64,000 nucleotides of DNA from Nocardia sp. XZ_19_385 (GCF_015355755.1 NZ_JACVEE010000002.1:1922001-1986000); one strand, 5' to 3'; positions 39,601 to 43,588 are shown, counted from the first letter of the stretch. Numbers and translations are program-made. Notes: a model not told the origin generated them from the sequence alone.

Positions 39601-41019
39601 CCTCCGGTACCCCCGAAGCCTCCGGTACCCCCAAAGCCTCCGGTACCCCCGAAACCTCCGGTACCCCCGAAACCTCCGGTACCCCCGAAACCTCCGGAGC
39701 CGCCGAAACCGGAGCCGCCCAAGCCGGAGCCGCCCAAGCCGGAGCCGCCCAAGCCGGAGCCGCCGAAACCGGAGCCGCCGAAACCGGAGCCGCCCAAGCC
39801 GGAGCCGCCCAAGCCGGAGCCGCCGAAACCGGAGCCGCCCAAGCCGGAGCCGCCGAAACCGGAGCCGCCGAAACCGGAGCCGCCGAAACCGGAGCCGCCG
39901 AAACCGGAGCCGCCGAAACCGGAGCCGCCCAAGCCGGAGCCGCCGAAACCGGAGCCGCCGAAACCGGAACCGCCCAAGCCGGAGCCGCCGAAACCGGAGC
40001 CGCCGAAACCGGGACCGCCGAAACCGGGACCGCCTATGCCGGATCTGCCGCAACTTCCGGATCTGCCGGATCTGCCGGATCTGCCGCAACCTTTGGCTCC
40101 TCCGGAGTTCCCGCCGCCACCGGGATGGCCCGCACCCCAAGGTCATCCGTCGATGCCTGTGCCGCCGCCGGGTTGGCCTGTGCCGTCGGGTGATTTGTCG
40201 TCGTTCGTGCCGCCGTCGGGTTGGCCTGTGCCGTCGGGCGATTCGTCGTTGCCCGCACCCCCGTCGGGTTGGCCCGCGCCGCAAGGAGATCCGACGGCGC
40301 CAGGTGCGCCGGTACTACCCGAGGCACCGCGCGCATGGGAGCCGCCGTCCGGCGGCAACGAGACGTCGGGTGGGTCGGCAAACCATTCGCCGTCCGCGCC
40401 GTCGATGTACTCGGCGCAAGCTCAGACACCGAATGGCGATGGCGCGAACGGCTTTGCCCCCACGCCAACGGATCAGACCCAGGCACCGCCGGCTCCGGTC
40501 AGCCCGCCTCCGCTCCCGCCCGCTCCGGCGGCCCCCGCGCCCCAGTCCCGGTCCCGGTCCTCGCACGCGTTCCCGCGCATGACCGCCTACGGCAACGGCC
40601 GCCCGCCGGTCGACGAGGGAAACCGCACCACCACCGGCCTTGTTGTGCGATCCCATGCCGGTGTCGGCGAGTTCGCCGAATTCGACCCGCGCACCGGGGC
40701 CTTGCGCAACGGCACTCTGGGGCTCGGCGCGGTGTCCGGCCTCTACGGCAACGTCGGTGATCTGCCGATGGTCTTCTATCGAGACGGTGGCCGCCTGCTG
40801 CTGCGCGTCGGCGGGCGCGTGATCGATCTGGACACCCAGCAGATCGGTGTCCACTGGCAGCGCACCGACGACCAGACGACCCGCTTCGTTCTCACCGTGG
40901 AGGGCGCCGTCGTCTGCGACGTCTACTACCGAGCCGTGCTCCCGGATCTCGACTTCGGCCTCTTGATCCGCGACGTCCTCACCGACCCCGCCCGCCGCAC
41001 CCGCATCTTCACCGCCTGA
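23716..41019 (+). CDS. Giant WXG100-like multidomain protein 1 (polymorphic-toxin type, 5767 residues)
   Basis: One uninterrupted frame of 17.3 kb. Order: helical, hydrophobic WXG100-like N-terminus (1-320); disordered Pro/Gln/Asn/Asp linker (350-1130); papain-fold Tox-PL-like domain with C1139, H1221, D1236; zincin with HEFGH (1455-1459); a long stretch of repeated helical and coiled-coil modules (1615-3990); tandem-repeat linker; degenerate ADP-ribosyltransferase-like fold (~4250-4445); second zincin with HELGH (4687-4691); Pro-rich tandem repeats to ~5440; and a beta-rich C-terminal domain of ~135 residues. The CpnT-like N-terminus and the small WXG100 gene ahead suggest type VII export. 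There is no Sec signal. The size far exceeds usual polymorphic toxins. Confidence 0.85.
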   Translation: MGVEVPGALMWLLEAVAGSEYPEGDEDGVWGVADDWRAAASDLRQVLADIDDAVAAVNAAYPEGEARQGMIADLQLYRDGEQSLEKLAKDFETIAESADGLGMEIEYAKLMVITSLALLAAEIAIFWIFPPTAPAATAVAMGFTRIAIRMLAQRVMNKIVQLAGKLISKKLANFLIRHVAIDTVIGTGQDLGIQAYQVDAGHRKAIDWNQVKMTAVSSAVGAAVASPIGDKLGKFLNTPRGGRDTPMFNPTVNAAITGSTAGLVGGVAGFGGSLGYQMVQAAHQDDGSWNWDKAWEQTKKNATEQFDWRMLSAGATNGALSGVSRSLADRSWQNRNPDLYAPAGPRIGYQGPNNTGPANAPANGYGGAGPAASPNAPAAGDNSSSSRAPSSNNSTGVADRTGARPQAGAAEPTRTRDDNPLQEGDPTPGAGTEPPNIDTTDPVGTDPGDSRAGAAPTDPGQAPAGTPEAGPQAGPAPEAANQPATGETETTADTPATPEQAVAPPDSPATDLESNQHGDTSSPGDGSAQTRPEVEDAADTDPSTRTGPPETAAVQPQADNTTNGPADSSNPTHPAAAETPQLGIDASEPDTAPPPQAEPTAEQSDPATDPAASNPNQRLETSPQQSDTSNDPAAEHRTPAAGETSQPRSLGPESAPRVDAATPDAAPANGIRAADPGTSALHQDSPAATGPAQNNPAPASDTRPGGESRTDPRPAPRSNAPLTGEARPRTESPANAETTRPQSDSAPKSSEPRAGSPEVRTAAPETRPSAEPRTDNAPQRNTEPRTRAAESGTRPWQPDGDAGPRAERSADAAPRPDGLQGDRQPTVSTADATPLRPDSGTPKRDDTDSTPARPDSATPQRDDTDSNGRPDRSSTEIRPDAPRREQPSALRPDDPDANNPGRAGTDSTAPQRNTADPTARPDRSSAEPRPTPLRGEQSPEAARSADSNGIRPDRGQPDTAVPQRNGADPSVRPDPKAAESRPIQPRSEQPAAAPRAEPDGVSAQARPDTGAPQRNGADPSVRPDRGDGPTRPAADRVPSPAARDPQAPHRPWAPDSGPVRQADVDAPRTRRDGAEVPPEGLLVAPPPADPGGGQQHLRSSARPDANGPERAPTRDPGDGDQPPASDGPDGIPAANRGRCAELALRLIQRMTGSTVIRPPDAPVGLDGMTAAEVQAAAGGQLRSFGDHEAIARQLLSMPEGSSALVVDEYAGARDEYGVGAHAYVLVHENGGIVVRDPGADRVQGFPPTLPREVKRPYAILFDAAGNPVHPAGADTPVRFGDRTHDEDEARIGEEERRPTETPERLGDEVGPRPEPAAEPDRHVTPVDDEWSNLTPAEVGARLKEVTGLQVFGFDLPNLDPDTVRDFARAVAEQRAAYPHVDLRGVGIGPLDGGAFAQAQPRTDRTTGKIHTESITLNYRFASDLSHFRERLQLRVDQGRFHPSILARPGYGAFLHEFGHAVDYAGGRSVHGTVEDALLRHYMANHSPATIDGYETWLRQLSGYSFDGDGMLNAKEALPEAFFDVELNGDNASEPAKIMHKLLTEAAERATRGDQAGRDRPDRLGDSEEPTPDPNAGGGAKKPPNEPPPAAAEPPDPDGAGTPDPTRENRDPKSRPHTVEVDGEQVPVRLVDDGAGSWRVEPPEAAAPERSPELATAEPPATPDRRPNLLRRLWTQLRDGFTAHTPKYGSGSGFDGAGQSVIAHEANLPVVKSTPDGDVLQTKFNPARILKEGVTMWQKRELIPFLKKLTSRIPDQAGDPPPARTRNGEEYRPWLDEADPDLVRRELGVDLDDLRRQAEAEQPPKAPEAPAPEPVRHQPNPNATGLFGELSRDLADAANHRTDLGADLIAAVRALGGELGPEVTSETARQAFETLRYQQARRIGALAGLAEAAARYDAENRRIPYIDQVSFFDADPMTRFLREVIRANDRPATMLEWEGVNNGGEPGRDWGDLGYTDQPGRDEGNPSYFENALRRDQIRDERAVWAQLLGVDLATLDAHPRHALAEVIDQIRTHAQGLADVQQQLRNFLRADDKVAEITGKLADLGLRASIESDNGFLLPDVDGIGILPGEAGQKPRLLVYDGNLDHERVLADALRDHPDLAQAVNDGLVDVVHRVAHVELDGTIRLLDSEPIAVQHIRQDVDGRTLDVTVMREGDSPWRPVFDTPTGDVSQRPGQLPEGLSRSEVEAARQELARRLGIPEDELDNPDALAQRMEQLRAENAIRAAQIEAIIDYGRTAWDIDDFHAHDDARSQLAHRLGMHPDQLTPERMARALVDPGLGTARRHQAVEDLVDYAKLLRGNDSALVDAARDRLAERLGVGTRRGRFPKDLYPRNYKNAEKKYLPDTSGLDPKRLHKAISKLAGKESERANLINALAEYYRTINGLDRFDPVSRGDQAVDPRVTDIEFPVHDKAIAHLLDVVGDLDILTDAIDGADILDRFGILGQHTGPAPEPRANPDFTRTVGVELPDPVRPGDTPEEAAKKAERWAKVYEVYRDGKIDQKERLTPDQLAEVQAELRAETQQRSDDLDQLAELNRRADQLEADAQRPARIAQLLAERDAAVAQRDAARTALDAATSRFRQDPGDEAAADLGAAAKRYTDAQAEVTRLEAELAATRPQNPPDAPPAAAVRPEPDKPGSGGAARTEPVAGGAGGAKKPPVDPPVPTPEPDGPGDRPDPDLARRVTNRLATENAAAVRELDAARTARAAAIAGLPVREGDLTDDALAGTIRRLTNEMPDQAARIAALRDAAIRFNRAESEVEVLDGAVAQAMEREALAEEGAVRIDNTVGVVSGDPPRIVVVGWNAPGDVRTQLAADYPQLRPLLARPEVLVRHIEIAYTDDGRITHLHTDFGPEGRRPGPDATFEAMRQRAAARAQEALDAVQRRADEARQSQDTDFDRRMRQLEESLSEQERRMAELDDAMPGEPGVGLRDPQAAADFEALRQQTERGFNEAMNAVRQQVEAAQRALDEVQARAEETSDSQRQRAFEERLRQFDAAMADHQRRLAELSRTARDSGDFEARLRQFDADLAEHQRRFQELQESLEGPQPDGDLDARMRQFDAAMAEHERKFAELERALGEPDDDGDATPPAPKPKPSGSDPGDTGAAARPDPEAEGADNAVPAVRSEDLTPEARAELERLRAERGEAVALREELRDIRRAAAELLAAALPDGPEAAALTRATERFDAAEAEVARLDAEIAEQELAGTPEAVYQDLLRRRAQLAAEREFWRAKRNDRFSRFSDIPLPVRNPNDALNDANLATTLQALDNGIVRTRDIGGIGEESATRATELVGPDEIARRREQIFNLQDAAQRFIDADSALTDIDRQIAALGRVGVAEPELSQQVQAELDQLAQDRARAVLEAKPWRLMRTDLANRLQVDERLLGPGDLDSTLQEVANRTVRAGEVDEHARNIGLLHEAATRVNAAEQGVHRIQGQMAELAGAGRDLLREAGARPILTGDSAHPRVGLIDGASPRIIVVAPIGPHGHPRVDHDAALAAAIRANPAVAQAMTRRETRIEYRWIVAERDAPVRAEQMGGPQRRFVHFPGIAGRPPMDLVHWHDGTGQVRTIDSRPGNGDRGGPTVPKEYEERVLPEGVSGWGMAPVVGAITDPFIDNGPGVNEAFLPAIPGGDPLGNGMETYALPFNDLLYHILRLTLEPAKLSGFTWFNDKQHPGRIAPGFKKHPWFRPPIRDVQPMAQEYNLPTRTPDNGELGELYQQRQREEQAAWREVQEWADGEYNRFIGDDSDIDTIHRNLDDHPLAQGAARAVRAAVLVDVIANILDSHREGLSEKTHRSPTDPGPDLSGAIDAITGHLHHERPGDASRLVNDIADALTSLRPNRGDIARAVAERLDNANRAFSREEIERIKNHLMRAEHLRIDPRDSAPRYLTLDPVADVAEAWNRLIAGGDNILPADILLLQDALAETNFLRAHPFATAWRDANQYAIRIGFDWDAVRPPLTGWRKGIKYAPTPFGPDTPLPPRPEVDPDDPDSLPPGPRPRPQLPPNPQGPANRAPEPESPDHTATQPLPRPDPTLELPTSPDNIATQPLPRPSGVSDPTIELPPAASPDDVATQPVPRPPGVGDPTVELPSPDDVVTQPVPRPSGVGDPPVGLPPAASPGDVVTQPVPRPSGVGDPTVELPPAASPGDVVTQPVPRPSGVGDPTVELPPAASPDDVATQPLSRPSGGGDSTVGLPPAVSPDEVVTQPVPRSSGVGDPMVQLPSAVSRDGFATQPVLRPGAVDQAAPEGNAVGANDSPRVRFLDERNVFDFTDRLEFGRAWDEVIAGLGAEEREVLAHFASAADSDVDFVTMVSDALQAGGDLPPQVARIAAILDEVLARHPLPETVVVSYGGERNRLDPTVDQTGITHRLPEFPQVVLGQIPAMQGLPFHLELTVPAGTPALFLTGLSPRQSSIPGLLLARGLTFRVDSVQDRGNGGYWYVRATVVPGEGPGDGTTSPRPAGESPVTSVRPAVTTDPVKQPQRATGSSDSGPAVRNPAPDATRVGDPIRESVAPESATRRPGSEDAAATEPARVEEPLAQQVPDQSASRFDDEWSRIDDRAEIARRLRERYGFDFDGFDLDGIDIDTAREAARALDEKLSKYHEIEMENFAFGPLRGPRVDARILGETTPGVAFPTSPRARGRGFYLNTRWITFNQRYATDPTARAEFAERALRDGYWPNGADRVVYSAIVHELGHALDLAGQRYAQHRAMDALREHYAATRPHVDPAEFRTWVRQLSGYSFDENGHFDPAEALGDAFLDVERNGPNASEPAQVLHRLLLEEARNTTKRPYLDPPPTIDLDTITFDPDFLTAARNRTIPTPETPTPDPTPEPTKKPLRQRITERFTRAPNQPTTHHQQPAPPPPTAPPRTAPVDEPATPRTPESAPEPAPPAPTSPVPPPHTAPVGEPATPRSPESAQVPAPLAPTSPVASPLTAPVGGSATPRTPESAPESAPLAPTSSVPPPRTAPVGGSATPRTPESAPESAPLAPTSSVPPPRTAPVGEPATPRTSESVPEPSPLAPTSPVAAPRTAPVGESATPRTPESAHERAPLTPALPGDPSRSAPTGDRSAPQMSEGVPVVEERAPTTPVPPVDLPSTAPTGGPSTLRSTESAPVAEELAPATPASPVDLPSTAPTGGPSTLRSTESAPVAEELAPTTPASPADPTRLASTAEPSDPQAAENPSTDEPEGGTTQPETDSGRDEPAEPGQPDGGRDVPETAERERRGETGGQEPPETNGDPETEPRRAPVPSGNARSHIPHPPKDYDLEAPDIEVHQAVPAQPYPVPPPKPPVPPKPPVPPKPPVPPKPPVPPKPPVPPKPPVPPKPPVPPKPPEPPKPEPPKPEPPKPEPPKPEPPKPEPPKPEPPKPEPPKPEPPKPEPPKPEPPKPEPPKPEPPKPEPPKPEPPKPEPPKPEPPKPEPPKPEPPKPEPPKPEPPKPGPPKPGPPMPDLPQLPDLPDLPDLPQPLAPPEFPPPPGWPAPQGHPSMPVPPPGWPVPSGDLSSFVPPSGWPVPSGDSSLPAPPSGWPAPQGDPTAPGAPVLPEAPRAWEPPSGGNETSGGSANHSPSAPSMYSAQAQTPNGDGANGFAPTPTDQTQAPPAPVSPPPLPPAPAAPAPQSRSRSSHAFPRMTAYGNGRPPVDEGNRTTTGLVVRSHAGVGEFAEFDPRTGALRNGTLGLGAVSGLYGNVGDLPMVFYRDGGRLLLRVGGRVIDLDTQQIGVHWQRTDDQTTRFVLTVEGAVVCDVYYRAVLPDLDFGLLIRDVLTDPARRTRIFTA
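24760..27100 (+). repeat. Disordered linker of giant 1, with local tandem duplications
   Basis: About 780 residues almost free of hydrophobic and aromatic residues. Local DNA-level repeats occur, for example two copies of a unit encoding QRNGADPSVRPD near 26600 and 26755, and RPDSxTPxRDDTDS near 26230 and 26275. It probably acts as a flexible spacer between the N-terminal domain and the first enzymatic domain. Confidence 0.7.
27110..27540 (+). other. Papain-fold Tox-PL-like (glutamine deamidase) domain of giant 1
   Basis: Cys at 27130 in GRCAELALRL, His at 27376 in YGVGAHAYVLVHE, Asp at 27421 in VVRDPG. Cys-His spacing is 82 residues and His-Asp 15, matching the five copies in giant 2. The run SSALVVDEY before the His matches the strand preceding the catalytic His in Tox-PL deamidases. 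Confidence 0.7.
27690..28370 (+). other. Zincin metallopeptidase domain 1 of giant 1
   Basis: HEFGHAVDYAG (His at 28078) gives the HExxH zinc motif. A Glu in EALPEAFFDVE about 65-70 residues later is a likely third ligand. Beginning DEWSNLTPAEVGARL and end NASEPAKIMHKLL are shared with the second zincin of the same protein. Confidence 0.7.
28555..31110 (+). other. Module block of giant 1 homologous to giant 2 54075-56290
   Basis: Shared order and motifs: VEVDGEQVPVRLVDDGAGSW; EWEGVNNGG; ALRRDQIRDE; a strand-rich unit GIGIL...PRLLVYDGNLDHERVLADAL; DVDGRTLDVTVMREGDSPW; and DPRVTDIEFPVHDKAIAHLLDVVGDLD. No catalytic signature is recognised. The block is probably structural or an uncharacterised enzyme. 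Confidence 0.65.
31350..34030 (+). other. Coiled-coil and helical repeat region of giant 1
   Basis: Long heptad-like helices rich in Arg, Glu, Ala and Gln (RQLEESLSEQERRMAELDDA, RLRQFDAAMADHQRRLAEL, with RQFDA recurring four times near 32680-32900). They alternate with a ~90-residue unit ending in AAxRFxxAExxVxxLD, recurring near 31960, 33255, 33640 and 33960. The region would form extended rods separating the enzymatic domains. Confidence 0.6.
35761..36420 (+). repeat. Tandem repeat of about 26 residues (ATQPVPRPSGVGDPTVELPP) in giant 1
   Basis: About nine copies of a 60-81 bp unit. The central copies (36055-36215) are nearly identical in DNA, showing recent duplication; outer copies are diverged. 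Third codon positions here are less GC-rich than in flanking domains. The stretch is a linker before the degenerate ADP-ribosyltransferase-like domain. Confidence 0.85.
36460..37050 (+). other. Degenerate ADP-ribosyltransferase-like domain of giant 1
   Basis: The order resembles bacterial ART exotoxin domains: helices (FGRAWDEVIAGLGAEE), RHPLPETVVVSYGGE, ELTVPAGTPALFLTGLSP, LLLARGLTFRVDSV. The expected Arg (YRG) is Gly at 36751, and the ExE before LLLxRG is SIPG (36937-36948). If this fold call is right, the domain is probably inactive. Confidence 0.45.
37350..38065 (+). other. Zincin metallopeptidase domain 2 of giant 1
   Basis: HELGHALDLAGQ (His at 37774). Shares with domain 1 the starting DEWSxIxxRxEIARRL pattern, TWVRQLSGYSFDENG, EALGDAFLDVERNG and NASEPAQVLHRLL. 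Both zinc-binding motifs are intact. Confidence 0.7.
38290..39210 (+). repeat. Pro/Ala-rich tandem repeats in giant 1
   Basis: Six clear copies of a ~96-bp unit (TAPVGEPATPRTPESAPE, then PLAPTSPVPPPR), and from about 38930 two to three copies of a 105-bp unit (VDLPSTAPTGGPSTLRSTES). Neighbouring copies are near identical in DNA, so copy number probably varies between strains. Confidence 0.85.
39553..40035 (+). repeat. PPKPPV and PPKPE microrepeats in giant 1
   Basis: About eight copies of an 18-bp unit encoding PPKPPV run straight into more than 20 copies of a 15-bp unit encoding PPKPE (codons alternate CCC AAG CCG and CCG AAA CCG). This should fold as an extended polyproline rod with alternating charge. 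Slippage could change its length. Confidence 0.9.
40560..41016 (+). other. Beta-rich C-terminal domain of giant 1
   Basis: About 135-150 residues after the Pro-rich linker: TTGLVVRSHAGVGEFAEFD, DLPMVFYRDGGRLLLRVGG, VIDLDTQQIGVHWQRTDDQ, VVCDVYYRAVLPDLDFG. In polymorphic toxins the last domain is usually the effector tip. I do not recognise the fold, and no catalytic motif is evident. Confidence 0.5.
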
Positions 41020-41057
41020 CCCACCCCCGCACAATGACCCGAGAGTGAGGAGCACCC

Positions 41058-41330
41058 ATGCGTGACAGCGATCCAACCCCCGACGAACTCCGGGCCACCT
41101 TCGAAACCCTGCTCGCCGCCGCCCGCACCGGCGCCGCCGTCCCCTCGGACAACGCCCTGGACACCGAAACCGAAAACGCCCTCTGGGCCATCACCAACGC
41201 CTACCCCAACATCCCCAACCCCCTGATCACCACCGCCCGCACCGCCTTCACCGGCCAACTCGACGGCACCAACGCCGCCGCCCGAAAAGCCGCCCGCCTC
41301 CGCCTCTTCCAATCCCACGGCCTCCAGTAG
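41058..41330 (+). CDS. Small protein downstream of giant 1, candidate immunity or partner protein
   Basis: 90 residues, no signal peptide, helical (PTPDELRATFETLLAAARTG, then NALWAITNAYPNIPNPLITTARTAF). GAGGAG lies before the ATG, 39 bases after the giant 1 stop, so it is probably in the same transcript. Position directly behind a polymorphic toxin is the usual place of its immunity gene, but nothing in the sequence proves this. Third positions are strongly C-rich like the end of giant 1. A palindromic element follows. Confidence 0.6.
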   Translation: MRDSDPTPDELRATFETLLAAARTGAAVPSDNALDTETENALWAITNAYPNIPNPLITTARTAFTGQLDGTNAAARKAARLRLFQSHGLQ

Positions 41331-41346
41331 GCCGCAGCCCTAACAC

Positions 41347-41399
41347 CGTTAGACAAATGGCGGTCGCTCACCGGCGTGTTGACCGCCATTTGCCTAACG
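41347..41399. terminator. Palindromic element / terminator after the 90-residue gene
   Basis: GTTAGACAAATGGCGGTC (41348-41365) pairs with GACCGCCATTTGCCTAAC (41381-41398) with one G-U type mismatch and a 15-base loop. The same arm recurs at 42446 after the next gene. Confidence 0.65.
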
Positions 41400-41472
41400 A
41401 GTCGCGGCTCCACGTTCGGTGGGGGTGCATGGTACTGATGGGCGGACGCTGGCCGGTGTCGTGGGCACGGGG

Positions 41473-41499
41473 TTGTCCACAGGAATCCGGTTGTCCACA
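41473..41499. promoter_or_regulatory. Pair of DnaA-box-like TTGTCCACA direct repeats
   Basis: TTGTCCACA at 41473-41481 and 41491-41499, 18 bases apart start to start, each within GGTTGTCCACAGG or CGGTTGTCCACAGGG. They match the actinobacterial DnaA box. The site is 60-90 bases upstream of the AbiEi/DUF559 gene. Confidence 0.6.
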
Positions 41500-41561
41500 G
41501 GGTTTCTATTTCCCCTGGTCAGCCGAATCAGTGGGGTCGTACCTTCGGCGAAGGTGGTCGT

Positions 41562-42449
41562 ATGAGACCAGGGCTGGAGGAAGTGCGGGACAAGCAGTTC
41601 GGGGTGTTCACCACAGCGCAGGTGCTGCGTGAGTACACCCGATCGGAGCTACGGGGGCGTCTGGAGCGGGGGGAGTGGGTGCGGGTGTTCCATGCGGTGT
41701 ATCGGGAGTCAGAAATCCCGCCGTCACCTCAATTGCGGGTTGAGGCGGCGCGGCTGTCGATGGGAGTGCGGTCGTTGACGGCCGCGTACAACACCGCTGC
41801 TGAGTTACATGGGTTTTCGGTGCTGGACGACCCGGCGACGCATGTGCTCGGAGTGCAAGCGTCACGTGTCGGTCAGCTGATCGTGCACCGCCACCGGGTG
41901 GATCCTGGGGAGCTGCAACTCGCGCACGGCACTCGCACCACTAATCCGGTCCGAACCACGGTCGATATGGCCCGAAGAGTGAGCCGGCTGGACGCTTTGG
42001 CTGTCTTGGACGCCGCCTTGCGCCATGGCATCTCGCGGGAAGCGCTGGCCGCCGCAGCGAAACAGCACCGGCGCCGCCCGGGTATCCGCCAAGCGGCCGA
42101 ATTGATCGAGATGGCTGATGCCCGCGCGGAATCTCCCATGGAGTCCCGGACCCGCTTACGTTGCATCGACGCGGGGCTGCCCCACCCCCAGCCTCAGTTC
42201 CGGGTGTGGACCGCAACTGGCCCGCGCCGCCTCGACCTGGGCTGGCCCGCCTGGCAGATAGGCCTCGAATACGACAGCGCCGCCTGGCATTCCGGCCCGC
42301 ACGCGGCCCACCGCGACTTCCCCCGCCACAACGCCCTCGCCACCGCAGGCTGGCGCATCTATTACGCCACCGGCGCCGACGTCTACCACCACCCGCACCA
42401 CTTCACCGACCCCATCTACCGCGCGATGGCGGCAGCTCGGACCCGTTAG
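41562..42449 (+). CDS. AbiEi-like winged helix fused to DUF559 endonuclease-like domain
   Basis: 295 residues. The N-terminus (FGVFTTAQVLREYTRSELRGRLERGEWVRVFHAVYRE, in residues ~12-50) is the AbiEi-type winged helix common in actinobacteria. The middle has LTAAYNTAAELHGF and THVLGVQASRVGQLIVHRHR. The C-terminus has the Vsr-like DUF559 pattern: ESRTRLRCIDAGLPHPQPQF, RRLDLGWPAWQIGLEYDSAAWH, then GWRIYY. Such proteins are linked to defence or toxin-antitoxin functions, but no partner gene lies beside it. ATG at 41562. DnaA-like boxes lie upstream and a palindrome overlaps the stop. Confidence 0.75.
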   Translation: MRPGLEEVRDKQFGVFTTAQVLREYTRSELRGRLERGEWVRVFHAVYRESEIPPSPQLRVEAARLSMGVRSLTAAYNTAAELHGFSVLDDPATHVLGVQASRVGQLIVHRHRVDPGELQLAHGTRTTNPVRTTVDMARRVSRLDALAVLDAALRHGISREALAAAAKQHRRRPGIRQAAELIEMADARAESPMESRTRLRCIDAGLPHPQPQFRVWTATGPRRLDLGWPAWQIGLEYDSAAWHSGPHAAHRDFPRHNALATAGWRIYYATGADVYHHPHHFTDPIYRAMAAARTR

Positions 42450-42499
42450 GCAAATGGCGGTTGACACGCCGGTGACCAGCCGCCATTCGACTAACGGGT
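42441..42499. terminator. Palindrome joining the ends of two convergent genes
   Basis: ACCCGTTAG (42441-42449) pairs with CTAACGGGT (42491-42499), and ATGGCGG with CCGCCAT inside. Each outer arm encodes the last codons Thr-Arg-stop of its own gene. The inner arm repeats the element at 41347. It can act as a bidirectional terminator. Confidence 0.65.
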
Positions 42500-43183
42500 C
42501 GAGTCGGACTCGGCGCTGTGCGGGCCGGTTTCCCAGCGGTAGCCGTAGCCGCGGATGGTGGTGATGAGTTCGGGGCGTTGGAGTTTGGAGCGGAGGGCGG
42601 CCATGTGGACGTCGAGGGCGCGGGAGATGGCGGCGAAGGCGTCGCCCCAGATGCGGTCCATCAGTTGCTGGCGGCTGACGGCGGAGCCGGGGCGTTCGAC
42701 GAGGATGCGGACCAGTTCGAATTCTTTGTGGGTGAGGGTGATGGGGGTGCCGGCTACCTCGATGGTGCGGGCCTGGAGGTCGACGCGGACGTCGCCGGTG
42801 ACAACTATTTGCTGGACGGGCGCGGTGGGGGTGCCGGCGCGGCGGGTGACGGTTTCCAGACGGGCTACGAGTTCGCCGACGCGCGGGGGTTTGGTCAGGT
42901 AGTCGTCGGCGCCGGCGCGCAGGCCGCGGATGACGGCGCGCTCACCGCTGCGCGCGGTGAGGATCAGGACCGGGACAGAGCTGACTTCGCGGAGTTTGCG
43001 CAGCACGTCGAGGCCGTCCATGTCGGGCAAGCCCAGATCCAGGATGACGGCGTCGTAGCGGTCGTGGGTGAGGAGCAGGTCGGCCCCTCGCCGAATATGG
43101 TCGGCCTGATAGTCCTTGGCACGCAGCGCCGCGACGAGGGCGTCGCCGACTCCCAGGTCGTCTTCGACTATCGCAAGTCTCAC
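42491..43183 (-). CDS. OmpR/PhoB-type response regulator, orphan
   Basis: 230 residues. Receiver domain with acidic pair EDD (8-10), phospho-acceptor Asp in VILDLGLPDMDG (about residue 49-51), Thr in LILTARS and Lys in YLTKPP. The DNA-binding winged helix has ITLTHKEFELVRILVERPG, SRQQLMDRIWGD and the wing TTIRGYGYRWE. No histidine kinase gene adjoins it in this window, so its partner is encoded elsewhere. It is convergent with the AbiEi/DUF559 gene and shares a palindromic terminator. Confidence 0.9.
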   Translation of the reverse strand: MRLAIVEDDLGVGDALVAALRAKDYQADHIRRGADLLLTHDRYDAVILDLGLPDMDGLDVLRKLREVSSVPVLILTARSGERAVIRGLRAGADDYLTKPPRVGELVARLETVTRRAGTPTAPVQQIVVTGDVRVDLQARTIEVAGTPITLTHKEFELVRILVERPGSAVSRQQLMDRIWGDAFAAISRALDVHMAALRSKLQRPELITTIRGYGYRWETGPHSAESDSTR

Positions 43184-43588
43184 GGAGCGATCCTCGCAAA
43201 TCGGAGCTTCCGCCCGCAGGGGTATGGGGTGGCAGGGGAGCGGCGTACTCGAGACCTTGACATCTTCTTAGGGAAGTTACCGCTCATGAGCGAGACGAAC
43301 GACCAAATGGTGCGCGAGAATTCTTTCCCAGCTGCTTCCTTCGAAGGAGCCGTTGACCAGCACCCCGGTCCGCCAGCAGCATCGCGGCCTCGTCCAGCCC
43401 TACGAAGGCGGGTCGAGGTCCGCCAAGGCGGGGTCGTGAATCCTCCTGAGGGGTGAGGGTTTCGGCTTGCCGGGTCGCATTTCGACATCCTGTGCCAGGA
43501 TGAGGAACAGCAAGTCGGCTCTAACCCGCAACCGCGTACCCGCCCAGGTTTCCGGTCGCGGGTGCGTGGATGAGGAGATAGCTGCAAC
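43184..43588. other. Intergenic region, no gene recognised
   Basis: About 400 bases between the divergent response regulator and the 530-residue protein. A 12-bp palindrome TCCTTCGAAGGA lies at 43337-43348. The open frames here have poor codon use and no family resemblance. The promoters of both flanking genes should lie here. Confidence 0.5.

Noticed and set aside
39537..39977. A minus-strand Gly-rich frame resembling a PE-PGRS or GGSGFGG repeat protein
   Set aside because: It is the antisense reading of the PPKPE microrepeats (GGS/GLGG from CCN codons); it has no start context or flanking domain.
24760..40035. Reading the repeat arrays as CRISPR or as mobile-element repeats
   Set aside because: Units are in frame, contiguous without spacers, and encode low-complexity protein; no transposase or cas gene is near.
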